Positions 45,233 through 53,957 of a stretch of 64,000 bases of DNA are shown piece by piece. The notes below the pieces were generated by a model. That model had not been told where the DNA came from. It saw nothing but the letters and a program-made list of their open reading frames with translations, and ran no database searches. A program made the position numbers and the translations under genes. This stretch comes from Flavobacterium kayseriense (GTDB lineage Bacteria > Bacteroidota > Bacteroidia > Flavobacteriales > Flavobacteriaceae), in contig NZ_JACRUI010000003.1 in the NCBI RefSeq assembly GCF_014305095.1, positions 1-64,000 on the forward strand, read 5' to 3'. Numbering within the stretch: the first letter of the stretch is position 1; each line of letters starts with the position of its first letter.

Positions 45233-46675
45233 TTATTTATTCCACCACACTGGAAAATTAATACTATTGTTATCCGTTGCAGCTGCAGCGAGGTTGTAAT
45301 TTTCTCTATTCAAAGCTTCTTCTTCAGCAGGATAGGGCATTCTTACAGGAATTATGTTGTTATTTAAACTAGCAGAGATTGTTCGTAGTGCAGGAAAACC
45401 AGTCCTTCTGTATTCTATCCAGCCTTCATATCCGTTTATGATGTTAGCAATCCACTTTTGCGTAATAATTTGTTGCAAAGGAGTTGTTCCTGGAGCATTA
45501 TAAGCTGCAGATCCTGTTAAATAGGTGGTAGGCAAAGTAGTGTTCCAGTATTGAAAAGCTAATGTCACACCATTATCATATAAGGTTTGTCCATTAGCGA
45601 CTATCATTCCTTTTTGAGCGGCTTCTGCCAAAGCAAATTGAATTTCCCAAGCCGTTATGAAATTTGCTTTAAGCGTCGAAGTATCTTCTCTAAAAATGGT
45701 TCCTGCTAAAGAATAGTTAGCTAATACAACTGAGGTAGTAGCCGAATTTATTCCGTTAAGTAAACCATTGTATTGTCCTGTAGTTGAGTTAGAAAAAGGT
45801 CTGAATAAAGTTTTTATTCTGGTATCATTTAGATTAACTAGAATATCTTCCATGGTTTCAGATAGGACAAAATTATTAAAATCACCTACTCGCAGTTGTG
45901 CTAACCTAAAGCTATTTGGTGCCGAATTTGTAAAACTAAATACGGCATTTTGAGCGTTTGAAACGATGTAATTGCCTTCGCTATACAATGCTTGAAGCTT
46001 GGTACTTACATTTACTTTTCCTGAAATCCGAATTAGATATTTAATTTTTAGGGACTTGGCAAAGCGAACCCATGATTGTAAGTTACCGTTGTATAATATA
46101 TCACCTTGTAGTGGTATAGCATCATTATAAGCTTGAATTGCCGCTATACCTTTATCTAAATTATCTAGAATTCCGTTTTCGTCTAAATAAATACTTTGCT
46201 GACTGTCATAGGCAGGTGTTACCTCACCTTCGGTACCATTAAAAGCATTAAAATAAGGTACATCACCAAATAAGTCGGTCAAACCAGCGGCCATATATGC
46301 TTTGAGTATCAATGCTGGGCCTTCGTACACTTTTAGCGTTGTGGTTTGTCTCGCTTGTTTCAGAATAATTTCGTTATCTCTGAGGTTTTTGTAAAAAATT
46401 GACCAAGGATTCCCACCTAATTGGGGGGATTTTAAAGCATGACGATCGAATAAATTAAAGTCTAAAGCAGTTCTGTGCTGTGCTAATAAATCACCTGCCA
46501 CAAAGCCCTCATAACTCATGTTTTCTCCATAATTATAAATAACTTGTCTCAAGAGAAGTCTGGGTTGAACTGATTTTGGAGCATTAGTATTGGTATTTAT
46601 CTCTTCAAAATCCTTGGTACATCCTGAACTTATAAAAAGAACAGCAAACAGTACTATGTATATAAATTGTTTCAT
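45233..46675 (-). CDS. SusD/RagB-family outer membrane lipoprotein
   Basis: The 480-residue protein has a lipoprotein signal ending ISSGC (Cys near residue 19) and a SusD-like alpha-helical fold of the nutrient-binding lipoprotein group: KDFEEINTNTNAP at the mature start, LKAYMAAGLTDLFGDVPYFNAF near residue 125, SWVRFAKSLKIKYLIRISG near residue 205, and a C-terminal IITQKWIANIINGYEGWIEYRRTG that is typical. It should form the lid of the SusC channel encoded 9 nt upstream. In this cluster the substrate may be an arsenic-containing or precursor compound rather than a glycan. No glycoside hydrolase gene is near. Confidence 0.92.
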   Translation of the reverse strand: MKQFIYIVLFAVLFISSGCTKDFEEINTNTNAPKSVQPRLLLRQVIYNYGENMSYEGFVAGDLLAQHRTALDFNLFDRHALKSPQLGGNPWSIFYKNLRDNEIILKQARQTTTLKVYEGPALILKAYMAAGLTDLFGDVPYFNAFNGTEGEVTPAYDSQQSIYLDENGILDNLDKGIAAIQAYNDAIPLQGDILYNGNLQSWVRFAKSLKIKYLIRISGKVNVSTKLQALYSEGNYIVSNAQNAVFSFTNSAPNSFRLAQLRVGDFNNFVLSETMEDILVNLNDTRIKTLFRPFSNSTTGQYNGLLNGINSATTSVVLANYSLAGTIFREDTSTLKANFITAWEIQFALAEAAQKGMIVANGQTLYDNGVTLAFQYWNTTLPTTYLTGSAAYNAPGTTPLQQIITQKWIANIINGYEGWIEYRRTGFPALRTISASLNNNIIPVRMPYPAEEEALNRENYNLAAAATDNNSINFPVWWNK

Positions 46676-46684
46676 TTTTTTAAA

Positions 46685-49600
46685 TTAAAAGGTTACACCA
46701 AGTTTTAAACCAATACTTCTAGAAGTTGCATAACTCATATCTTCGACACCGCTAACAAATCCTGTTCCTTGTACTGCAAGCTGCTCTGGATCAAAATGCG
46801 GATTCTGAGTGATAGCAAAAAGATTATTTCCGATAATAGAAGCATTAAAAGAAGGACTTTTTGTTAATCCGAAAAAGCCTTCTTTAACTTTAAAAGCGTA
46901 TCCAATAGAAAACTGGCGCATTTTTAAGAAGGAAGCATCATATACATTGTTCTCTTCATGGTTACGGTCATAATATTGTCGGTAATAACTCTCTGCAGAA
47001 ATAGCAGTTGTATTAGGAGTATAAACTGGATTTGTAGTACTACCAGTATTAATTACACCCTGAGCTACAATTCCTCCCGCTGGTCGGTATGCAGTTTCTG
47101 CTAATTGTCCACCTACATTTCCTAAGGCTCTAGTTCGTGAAACAATTTCTCCTCCTTGTCGCCAATCAAGTAAAAAGCTAAGATTCCAATTTTTGTAAGT
47201 GAAATTATTAGACCATCCTAAAGTGAAATCCGGATTGTAATTTCCTATTTTTCTTAAATTATTGTCGGCTATATAGTTTCCTGCATTGGTCAATACAAAA
47301 TCTCCTTTGTCATTTTTTAAATAACCGGTTCCGTACATATCACCAATTCGTCCACCTTCTTCAACTTGAAACCAGACTGTCTGGTTAGCACTGTCATAGA
47401 TTCGGCTATAAGCCAAAGTTAAACGCCCACCTTCTTGAGGCAAGTTTTTCACGACAGATCTACTTCTTGCAAAATTGAAAGTAGTATTCCATTTGAAATT
47501 TTCAGTTTTTATGGGAATAACTCCCAAAATAACTTCGATACCTTGCGTATTTACTTTTCCACCATTAACAACCTGCTGATTATAACCGGAGGATATTGCA
47601 ATGGGAAGTGAAATGATCTGGTCTGTGGTATTGGAGTTATAATAAGTGAAATCAAAATTTAATCGGTCTTTAAACAGACGAATATCCGTACCTAATTCGT
47701 AAGAAGTAGTTTGTTCTGGTCGTAAATTAGCGTTTGGTATAAAGTTTTGATTGCTAAAAGTAGGTTGGCCATTAAACGGTATCTGTGCTACGAAAGCGCC
47801 AGAAGTTTGGTATGGACTTGTATCATTTCCCACTTGAGCAACACTTGCTCTAAGTTTTGCAAATGTGATACTTGAGGGTAGATTTACTATATTAGATAGA
47901 ATAAATCCAGTTGATACAGATGGATAAAAGAACGAGGTTCCGCTCACTGAAAAGGGAGTAGCTAACGCACTTGACCAATCATTTCGAGCTGTAATGTCTA
48001 AAAATAAATAATCTTTAAAACCTATTTTGGCAACACCATACAACGAGTTAATTCGTTTCTTACTTTCAAACTGAAATACTTCAATAGGTGAGGCTGCGTT
48101 ATTCAAATTGAAAATTCCAGGTTGCGCTAAATTAACCGTTTGCGCTTGTTTTGTAGATGCTAGTCTGTCCATTCTATTTCCACCAAAAGAGGCATCAAAA
48201 GTAAAATCACTTATCGCAGCAGTATAATTTAACAGGAAGTCTGTATTTACCTCTCTATATTTAACATCATGCTCTGCATAACCACCGTTTTTAAAACGAT
48301 TGCTACTAAAGTTACGTCTCATTTGTCTTGTTTCTGTACTGTAATCCATACCTGATCGAACCGTAAACGTTAGATTTTTCGCTATTTCTTGTTTCAATTG
48401 GATATTTCCAAAAATACGATCTCTTTCAAAGGAGTTTCGGTTTTCTAACAGAGTGAAGTAAGGGTTATCAAAAAAGGTATAATTAAAAGAGAAATGTTGA
48501 ATCCCCTCTAATCCTGGTTGCCAATAATTTTTTAGACTATTAATATCTAATGATCTTGGACCCCAGCCTACTAAGGAGTAATTCACGTTTTCGCTTCCAT
48601 ATCCGTTTGAAGGTCTATTGTCACTACTAGAGTGAACATAATTAATAGAAGTTGAAATTGTTGTTTTGTCCGATGGCTCAAAATTTAGTTTGGCAGCAAC
48701 CGTTTGCCTATCTAGATTTACTCCGGGAATAATCGATTCGCTTCGTAAATCAGTAAATGAAAGACGGTAATCTCCTTTTTCAAAACCGTTTGAAATTGAT
48801 AAATTGTTGATGGTCGTTTTACCTGTTTGATAAAAATCCTTTAAATTATTAGGATGTGATATAAAAGGAGTAGGGGTGATTGGCAGTCCATTGTATAAAG
48901 AGGTATCTCCACCACGTACAAATGTACCATTAGGCAAGGCTACTGGACTATCAAACTGAGGAATGAGAGTTCCTTGGTTCAAACGCGGTCCCCAAGAATA
49001 AGAAATATTGTCATTCGTTCCCCCTCCTAAACCATTAACGAATGCAAAAGCCCCTGAGTTCCCTTGACCGTATTCATTCTGAAATTCAGGTAATTTGAAT
49101 GCTGTATCAACGGTTAGCGAGGTATTAAAGCTTACGGTAAAACCTTTATTTTTATTACCATCCTTGGTCTTGATAACGATTACACCGTTTGACGCCCTTG
49201 TTCCGTACAATGCAGCAGCGCTAGGTCCTTTTAACACCGTAACCGATTCAATATCATCTGGGTTTACTTCCATAGCACCATTCCCATAGTCAATTTCTTG
49301 AAAACCAGCTGCAGCCTCATTGGTGAAATTAAAGACCGTTTCATTGTTAATTGGAATTCCGTCTACAACAAATAAAGGATTATTATTAGAGAAAGATGAT
49401 TCTCCACGAATGGTTACTTTTGATGATGATCCAACACCGGTTGCGCCTTGCGTAATGGTTACACCGGCAACTTTACCCGCTAAATTATCTAAAAAATTTA
49501 CTGTTTTAACCTCTGTCAAATCTTTAGCTTTTAAAGTTTGAACAGCATAGCCTAATTCTTTGGCTTCTCGTTTTAAACCTAAAGCGGTTACAACCACCTC

Positions 49601-49897
49601 GTTTAGATTTTCGGAATCTGATTCTAATTGTACATTAATAATACGTTGACTTCCCACTATAATTGTCTGGGTTTTATAACCAACGTACGAAAATTTTAAT
49701 TTTGTAGAAGTCGCATTGACTTCTACAGTATATACACCATCTGCATCAGTCTTGGTGCCATTTTTACCATCTGTATTTATAGTAACATAGGGTATGGGAG
49801 TACCATTGTCCTTAGCTGTAACAGTTCCCGTAATAGTAGTTTGTGCATAGCCCAAACACGACAACGTGAGTAGGAATGCAAGATATAATTGCCTCAT
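46685..49897 (-). CDS. SusC/RagA-family TonB-linked outer membrane protein
   Basis: The 1070-residue receptor has a signal peptide (about 1-18), a carboxypeptidase-regulatory-like domain (about 20-105, ITGTVTAKDNGTPIPYVTI), a plug (about 125-250, FLDNLAGKVAGVTITQG and VTIRGESSFSNNNPLFVVDG) and a C-terminal barrel that ends SIGLKLGVTF. ALYGTRASNGVIVIKTK closes the plug. It has no STN domain, so it is a transport rather than a signalling receptor. It is paired with SusD downstream. The 53 nt between it and the DUF2064 gene upstream still fits one operon. Import of a compound that feeds or recycles arsenosugars is inference. Confidence 0.93.
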   Translation of the reverse strand: MRQLYLAFLLTLSCLGYAQTTITGTVTAKDNGTPIPYVTINTDGKNGTKTDADGVYTVEVNATSTKLKFSYVGYKTQTIIVGSQRIINVQLESDSENLNEVVVTALGLKREAKELGYAVQTLKAKDLTEVKTVNFLDNLAGKVAGVTITQGATGVGSSSKVTIRGESSFSNNNPLFVVDGIPINNETVFNFTNEAAAGFQEIDYGNGAMEVNPDDIESVTVLKGPSAAALYGTRASNGVIVIKTKDGNKNKGFTVSFNTSLTVDTAFKLPEFQNEYGQGNSGAFAFVNGLGGGTNDNISYSWGPRLNQGTLIPQFDSPVALPNGTFVRGGDTSLYNGLPITPTPFISHPNNLKDFYQTGKTTINNLSISNGFEKGDYRLSFTDLRSESIIPGVNLDRQTVAAKLNFEPSDKTTISTSINYVHSSSDNRPSNGYGSENVNYSLVGWGPRSLDINSLKNYWQPGLEGIQHFSFNYTFFDNPYFTLLENRNSFERDRIFGNIQLKQEIAKNLTFTVRSGMDYSTETRQMRRNFSSNRFKNGGYAEHDVKYREVNTDFLLNYTAAISDFTFDASFGGNRMDRLASTKQAQTVNLAQPGIFNLNNAASPIEVFQFESKKRINSLYGVAKIGFKDYLFLDITARNDWSSALATPFSVSGTSFFYPSVSTGFILSNIVNLPSSITFAKLRASVAQVGNDTSPYQTSGAFVAQIPFNGQPTFSNQNFIPNANLRPEQTTSYELGTDIRLFKDRLNFDFTYYNSNTTDQIISLPIAISSGYNQQVVNGGKVNTQGIEVILGVIPIKTENFKWNTTFNFARSRSVVKNLPQEGGRLTLAYSRIYDSANQTVWFQVEEGGRIGDMYGTGYLKNDKGDFVLTNAGNYIADNNLRKIGNYNPDFTLGWSNNFTYKNWNLSFLLDWRQGGEIVSRTRALGNVGGQLAETAYRPAGGIVAQGVINTGSTTNPVYTPNTTAISAESYYRQYYDRNHEENNVYDASFLKMRQFSIGYAFKVKEGFFGLTKSPSFNASIIGNNLFAITQNPHFDPEQLAVQGTGFVSGVEDMSYATSRSIGLKLGVTF

Positions 49898-49950
49898 ATT
49901 TTTATTTTATAAATGACTATTATTCTGACGTATCAGAATTAAAAAAATAA

Positions 49951-50634
49951 TTATAAAATGAAATATGGAGATCCTTTGTTTAGGTAATTGGATTCAAATA
50001 AATAGAGAGAAGGAACATCTATCGTAAAGAGTATTGTTTTTAGTTTTCCAACAATAAGTAGAAAGAACTGCAGTAATTTACTATAAACGGTTCTAAACGC
50101 AGTAAAAAGCTTTTTTACATCTTCTTTAGAATCAAGATCTCTTAATTTTTCTAAAAAAGATACTTTTATGGCATTTACTTTAAAGTATTTGTATAAAGCG
50201 CTAGTTAAACTTTGCTTTTGCCAAGGTAATTTTAAAAATAAAGAAGGGTTAAAATGTTCCTGCTTGATTCCTAATAAATAAAAGCCACCATCCACTGATG
50301 AACCTAAAACAAGATCATTAGAGGCTAGTTTTTTGTGAGCAGTACGAATGTGATTTGCCGTAAGGTGTGGCGTATCATTTCCTATTGCTATTACAGAATC
50401 GTAATTAAGATCATAAACAGATTGAATGGCATTAGTAAAGCGTTCTCCAAAACCATTTCCTATTTGCTCTTTTTCTGTAACTATAAAATAGGGTAAGTTC
50501 GTTTTTTGAACTAATTGTAGCGTTCGTTTATTTAAAGATTCAAAAACATCCTTCGAATGTAGGAACGGTTTAACCGTTGCCTCATATTCCGCAGAATGGG
50601 CAAATATTAAAATCGCTGTTTTTAAATCTTTCAT
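49951..50634 (-). CDS. Second DUF2064 protein, lacking the nucleotide-binding motif
   Basis: The 227-residue protein shares the DUF2064 core with the copy at 42476-43078: GNDTPHL in place of GSD, and SSVDGGFYLLGIKQEHF as the signature. The N-terminal P-G-x-x-K-T-R-L-type nucleotide motif is absent (residues 10-30 read FAHSAEYEATVKPFLHSK), so it may be a partner subunit or an enzyme with another donor. The C-terminal 45 residues are an extra segment rich in Leu and Phe. It lies 7 nt after arsS and before SusC. It is one of two paralogues in the same cluster. Confidence 0.75.
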   Translation of the reverse strand: MKDLKTAILIFAHSAEYEATVKPFLHSKDVFESLNKRTLQLVQKTNLPYFIVTEKEQIGNGFGERFTNAIQSVYDLNYDSVIAIGNDTPHLTANHIRTAHKKLASNDLVLGSSVDGGFYLLGIKQEHFNPSLFLKLPWQKQSLTSALYKYFKVNAIKVSFLEKLRDLDSKEDVKKLFTAFRTVYSKLLQFFLLIVGKLKTILFTIDVPSLYLFESNYLNKGSPYFIL

Positions 50635-50641
50635 ATAAGTA

Positions 50642-51694
50642 TTAAGCTACAACTCCTTGACAACTACTACCTGCTCCAGCTGTGCAACCATAGCAATGCT
50701 GTGAAATAATAATATTTCGATCTGATAGTTCGGCTTCGTTAAAGCTAGAAATGTGTTTAGATTTAGATGCAACAGGTAGACCTAACATTTGATTAAAATC
50801 ACAGTCAAACAAGTAACCATCCCAACTCACAGAAACCGTATTGGTACACATTACGTTTTCTACTGCAGCTGGATTGTATGATTCTACTAAAGAATACATA
50901 TAATCTTCATAATTATCTGATGCAATTAAGTAATCTAAGAAGCGAGAGATTGGAAGATTTGTGATTGCAAAAAGATTGTGAAATTGAATATCAAAATCTT
51001 CTTTTAGTGCTTTTTTAAAGTCTTTTTCTAACGAAAGTTGATCTCCTGGTAAAAAAGCGCCTGAAGGATTGTATACTAAGTCTAACTTAAGACCACTTGC
51101 AGGCATTCCGTAACCAACAGCATTTAATTCTTGTAAAGCTTTGATCGATTTATCAAAAACGCCATCTCCTCTTTGAATATCAGTTTTTCCTTTTGTCCAA
51201 TGAGGCATAGAGCTTACGACATGGATATTATGTTTTTTGAAAAATTCAGGTAAATCATAATATTTCTTGTTTGCTCTAATAATAGTTAAGTTAGAACGAA
51301 CAATAAAATCTTTAACTCCAATTTTTGAAGCTTCCTCAACAAACCATCTAAAATTAGGATTCATTTCGGGTGCTCCACCAGTTAAGTCTAATGTATTTAC
51401 TTGGGTTGTTTTTAAAACATCCAAAATTTGCTGCATTGTTTCAACAGTCATGATTTCTTTACGATCTGGACCTGCATCTACGTGGCAGTGCGCACACACT
51501 TGATTACACATGTAACCTACATTAATTTGTAAAATTTCGATTTTCTTCGAACGTAGGGGGAATTGATTTGTTTTTTTTATTTGTTCGGCAAAAGTAGGTA
51601 GAGAACCATCCTGAAACATGCCGTTTGATAGTATATCCAATTGTCTTTGAGTATCTGACAAAGGGCTATCTGTTGCTTGAAGCGATTTTAACAT
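50642..51694 (-). CDS. arsS: Arsenosugar biosynthesis radical SAM protein
   Basis: The 350-residue protein has the radical SAM cluster motif CNQVCAHC with Cys63, Cys67 and Cys70, then LDLTGGAPEMN near residue 108. The C-terminal DUF3641-type extension is Cys-rich: CTNTVSVSWDGYLFDCDFNQ and CYGCTAGAGSSCQG, which probably hold further iron-sulfur or substrate-binding thiolates. ArsS proteins join a 5'-deoxyadenosyl group to dimethylarsenic, giving the arsenosugar precursor. Some relatives are selenoproteins; here only Cys codons are present. It lies 92 nt after the AhpD-like gene and 7 nt before the DUF2064 gene. Confidence 0.9.
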   Translation of the reverse strand: MLKSLQATDSPLSDTQRQLDILSNGMFQDGSLPTFAEQIKKTNQFPLRSKKIEILQINVGYMCNQVCAHCHVDAGPDRKEIMTVETMQQILDVLKTTQVNTLDLTGGAPEMNPNFRWFVEEASKIGVKDFIVRSNLTIIRANKKYYDLPEFFKKHNIHVVSSMPHWTKGKTDIQRGDGVFDKSIKALQELNAVGYGMPASGLKLDLVYNPSGAFLPGDQLSLEKDFKKALKEDFDIQFHNLFAITNLPISRFLDYLIASDNYEDYMYSLVESYNPAAVENVMCTNTVSVSWDGYLFDCDFNQMLGLPVASKSKHISSFNEAELSDRNIIISQHCYGCTAGAGSSCQGVVA

Positions 51695-51786
51695 AGTAAT
51701 TTTATTTTTTCAATTTACGTCTTGATTTAGTTTAGACGTGATTTTATTATTTAAAAAGGCAACTATTTTAATCATATACGTAAAAA

Positions 51787-52122
51787 CTACATGGATAGTT
51801 TGTTGTACTTGTTCATCATTTGTACTCCATGTACTAATGATGCTCCTGCTTTTATCGCAGCCGTAACATGAACGGCTTCCATCATTTCTTCTTTGGTGAT
51901 ACCTCTTTTAAGTCCGTCGCCTGTGTAGGCATCAATACAATACGGACATTGCACGGCATGAGAAACAGCTAGTGCAATTAATGATTTTTCACGTGCAGAA
52001 AGGCTTCCTTCTTGAAAAACTTTACCGTAATACTCAAAGAAACTATTTCCTAAATCTTCACTCCATTCTACTATTTTTCCAAACTTTTTTAAATCAGCCG
52101 GATCATAATACGTTTTTTCCAT
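51787..52122 (-). CDS. AhpD-like protein of the arsenosugar cluster
   Basis: The 111-residue protein has the carboxymuconolactone decarboxylase/AhpD fold with the redox pair Cys59 and Cys62 in AVQCPYCIDAYTGDGLKRG and the preceding LIALAVSHAV helix. Small AhpD-like proteins of this type are found beside ArsS and carry the name arsenosugar-associated peroxidase-like. It may reduce an arsenic or sulfur intermediate with its dithiol; this is not proved. It is the first gene of the ten-gene unit. The leader upstream (52123-52200) is AT-rich, with TTTTGCTAGC and TATATATTC on the minus strand as weak promoter candidates. Confidence 0.8.
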   Translation of the reverse strand: MEKTYYDPADLKKFGKIVEWSEDLGNSFFEYYGKVFQEGSLSAREKSLIALAVSHAVQCPYCIDAYTGDGLKRGITKEEMMEAVHVTAAIKAGASLVHGVQMMNKYNKLSM

Positions 52123-52679
52123 TTTTTAAAATTTTATTAATGTGAATATATAACATCGTTGCTAGCAAAATAAAAAGTTTAGAATAGTACAATTATCATA
52201 AAATTGAGTCCAAATTTAAAAACAGACTTAATTTTCTTTTAACGCTCTAAAACAAAACTAACCATGCTACAACTTTAATTGTTCGAAGATACTATTTTTT
52301 CGATATTTATAATTTTATAGCAAAAAATAAAAATTTTTAAAATCAAGCGCATCATTGTTTTGTTACATACGAGATTTAGCTGCATTTGGATTAACTAATT
52401 AAACAGATAATGATCATAAATAGTGCAAAGTTGCATGTAGATGTAAAAATATATATTTGGAGACATCTTAAACCAATTAAAAAAACTAAAAAATGCGAGT
52501 CGGAAGCTTTAATACTTAAGAAATTGAATCCTTCACTGTTATATAGCTTATTCCAATAGTTTTCACTGAGATTGTAGTAGTTGTAAATAGTCCAATTAAC
52601 TTGCTGTCTATGTTCATAAGTGTGTTACCATAATAAAATACTATAATTAGTCATTACAAGTGTAGTTTTGTAGATTTTA
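52123..52679. other. Intergenic gap upstream of the arsenosugar cluster
   Basis: The 557 nt between the AhpD-like and TlpA-like genes contain only short reading frames, several A and T runs and no hairpin with a U run. No ArsR-type regulator gene or clear palindromic operator is visible. The promoter for the ten-gene unit must lie in the left part of the gap, but I cannot place it. Confidence 0.6.
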
Positions 52680-53243
52680 TTATTCTAGTAGTTGCTTTAT
52701 TTGAAGATGAAATTTTTCTCCTCCATAATCAGCGAATCCTTCATGGTGCATCCTTATTATACCCTTTTTATCCACAATAACTGTAGTAGGTAATGCACCA
52801 GAATAGATTTCATTTGGTATCTTAGATATGGCTTGAAAAATAGGTAAAGAATATTTTTTCTTGTCTAAAAACTGCTTTCCGACTTCAATCTCGTCGTCCA
52901 TATTGATCATTAAAAATACAATATTATCGTTTGATTTGTATTCTGAGTAAAATTTTTCAATAGATGGAAATTCAGCAATACAAGGTGGACACCAAGAAGC
53001 CCAAAAGTTTATGAATATAACTTTTCCTTTTAAGTCAGCTGTACTTCTATTGTTACCGTTGTAATCTTTAAAATCAAAATGATTACGGATAGTATTATCT
53101 TCCGAGTTAACAGATGAAATCTTAGCATCAAAAAGACCTGTGAACATTAATTGCTTGATAAGAAATGATTTTGCATCAGGACTGAATATTAGCGCCGATA
53201 TTACAATTACAAATAGAATTGTCGAAAAGTGTTTTTTAATCAT
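52680..53243 (-). CDS. TlpA-like thioredoxin-fold protein
   Basis: The 187-residue protein has an N-terminal membrane anchor or signal (about 5-23, HFSTILFVIVISALIF) and a TlpA/ResA-type thioredoxin domain. It carries the active site WASWCPPC near residue 82 in the block VIFINFWASWCPPCIAEFPS, and the cis-proline region GALPTTVIVDKKGIIR. It should reduce or oxidise periplasmic thiols, for example in cytochrome c assembly. I start at ATG 53243 (MIKKHFST); an ATG 54 nt upstream is also possible. It is monocistronic and is the last intact core gene before the probable island. Confidence 0.85.
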   Translation of the reverse strand: MIKKHFSTILFVIVISALIFSPDAKSFLIKQLMFTGLFDAKISSVNSEDNTIRNHFDFKDYNGNNRSTADLKGKVIFINFWASWCPPCIAEFPSIEKFYSEYKSNDNIVFLMINMDDEIEVGKQFLDKKKYSLPIFQAISKIPNEIYSGALPTTVIVDKKGIIRMHHEGFADYGGEKFHLQIKQLLE

Positions 53244-53458
53244 CTTTAGATTAATTAGTCCACTAAGTTTATTTTGTTGGTTGTTATTTTCAATCACTGT
53301 CGGTATATTTTTCTTGTTATTTTTTTTATCCTAAAATCCTTAACTAAAATTAATGCTTTAAGCTAAATAAGTTATTTTTTAAAGATCTTATTATTCTGTT
53401 TGAAGGTAAGAATACAACAGATTCATTCCTAGGTTTTCTACATCAGAATGCAAAAAAA

Positions 53459-53484
53459 AAACGCTGTAAAAATTTACAGCGTTT
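53459..53484 (-). terminator. tRNA-gene terminator left at the island boundary
   Basis: AAACGCTGTAAA (53459-53470) and TTTACAGCGTTT (53473-53484) pair perfectly over 12 bp, and on the minus strand they run into a string of T. It directly follows the 3' end of a tRNA fragment, so it is probably the original terminator of that tRNA gene. Confidence 0.75.
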
Positions 53485-53488
53485 AAAG

Positions 53489-53510
53489 TGGGGAGAGTAG
53501 GATTCGAACC
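53489..53510 (-). other. 22-nt tRNA 3' end: probable attachment site
   Basis: On the minus strand GGTTCGAATCCTACTCTCCC and CA form the T-loop (TTCGAAT), the 3' half of the T stem (CCTAC) and the 3' acceptor strand (TCTCCCC) with discriminator A. The 5' half of the T stem should read GTAGG, but the sequence before GG is AATT-rich and unrelated, so identity stops inside the T arm. The rest of a tRNA with acceptor start GGGGAGA is missing. This is the scar expected when an element integrates in a tRNA 3' end; the intact tRNA would lie at the far right end, beyond 64 kb. Confidence 0.7.
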
Positions 53511-53957
53511 AATAAGCTGGAACCCGTGCCTATACTGCATTTTCAACTACTTATAAAGTAATGTGCCACGATTTTGCCACAAAACTCAACATGACAATTT
53601 TAAGCCATTTTTTAAGTAAATTATTGAATTAACTTGTTTAAATTGAATGATGTAATTCATGTTTTGAAAATCAAAATTAAGTAATTTTATGATAGTCCAA
53701 AAAGTTTATTTAATATTTTTGCAGTTTAACGCTAATTTAATATTTTTTACTAATAGTGTCCTAAACGTTTTCTTGAACCAATTGTAATAATTTAAATACA
53801 GAAAAATGCATTGCTTTTTGATGAAAATGAGTATCGAACCCCAAGAATAAATGTGATTGAAAATAATATTTATTTTGATTAACAACGATTTAATGAATAA
53901 AAGAACCGAACAAATGAGTCATTTTCTCATTTGTCCTGATATCCTAATTTCAAAATT
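53511..53957. other. Boundary region of the probable island
   Basis: This 447-nt stretch holds no gene I can support. Close to the tRNA scar, TGCCAC occurs twice 11 nt apart (53564-53569 and 53575-53580), which on the other strand reads GTGGCA. Repeats of this kind near attachment sites can be integrase arm sites, but no integrase gene is present in the window. The rest is AT-rich, with AATATTTTT and TTTAATATT runs. Confidence 0.45.

Noticed and set aside
45233..49897. SusCD pair as an ordinary polysaccharide utilisation locus
   Set aside because: No glycoside hydrolase, lyase or PUL regulator is near, and the pair is inside the arsenosugar gene order.
50642..51694. ArsS or SelO as a selenoprotein in this genome
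   Set aside because: Both have Cys codons and no in-frame TGA at the relevant positions.
53489..53510. Complete tRNA gene
   Set aside because: Only the 3' acceptor strand and part of the T arm are present; no anticodon or D arm can be formed to the right.
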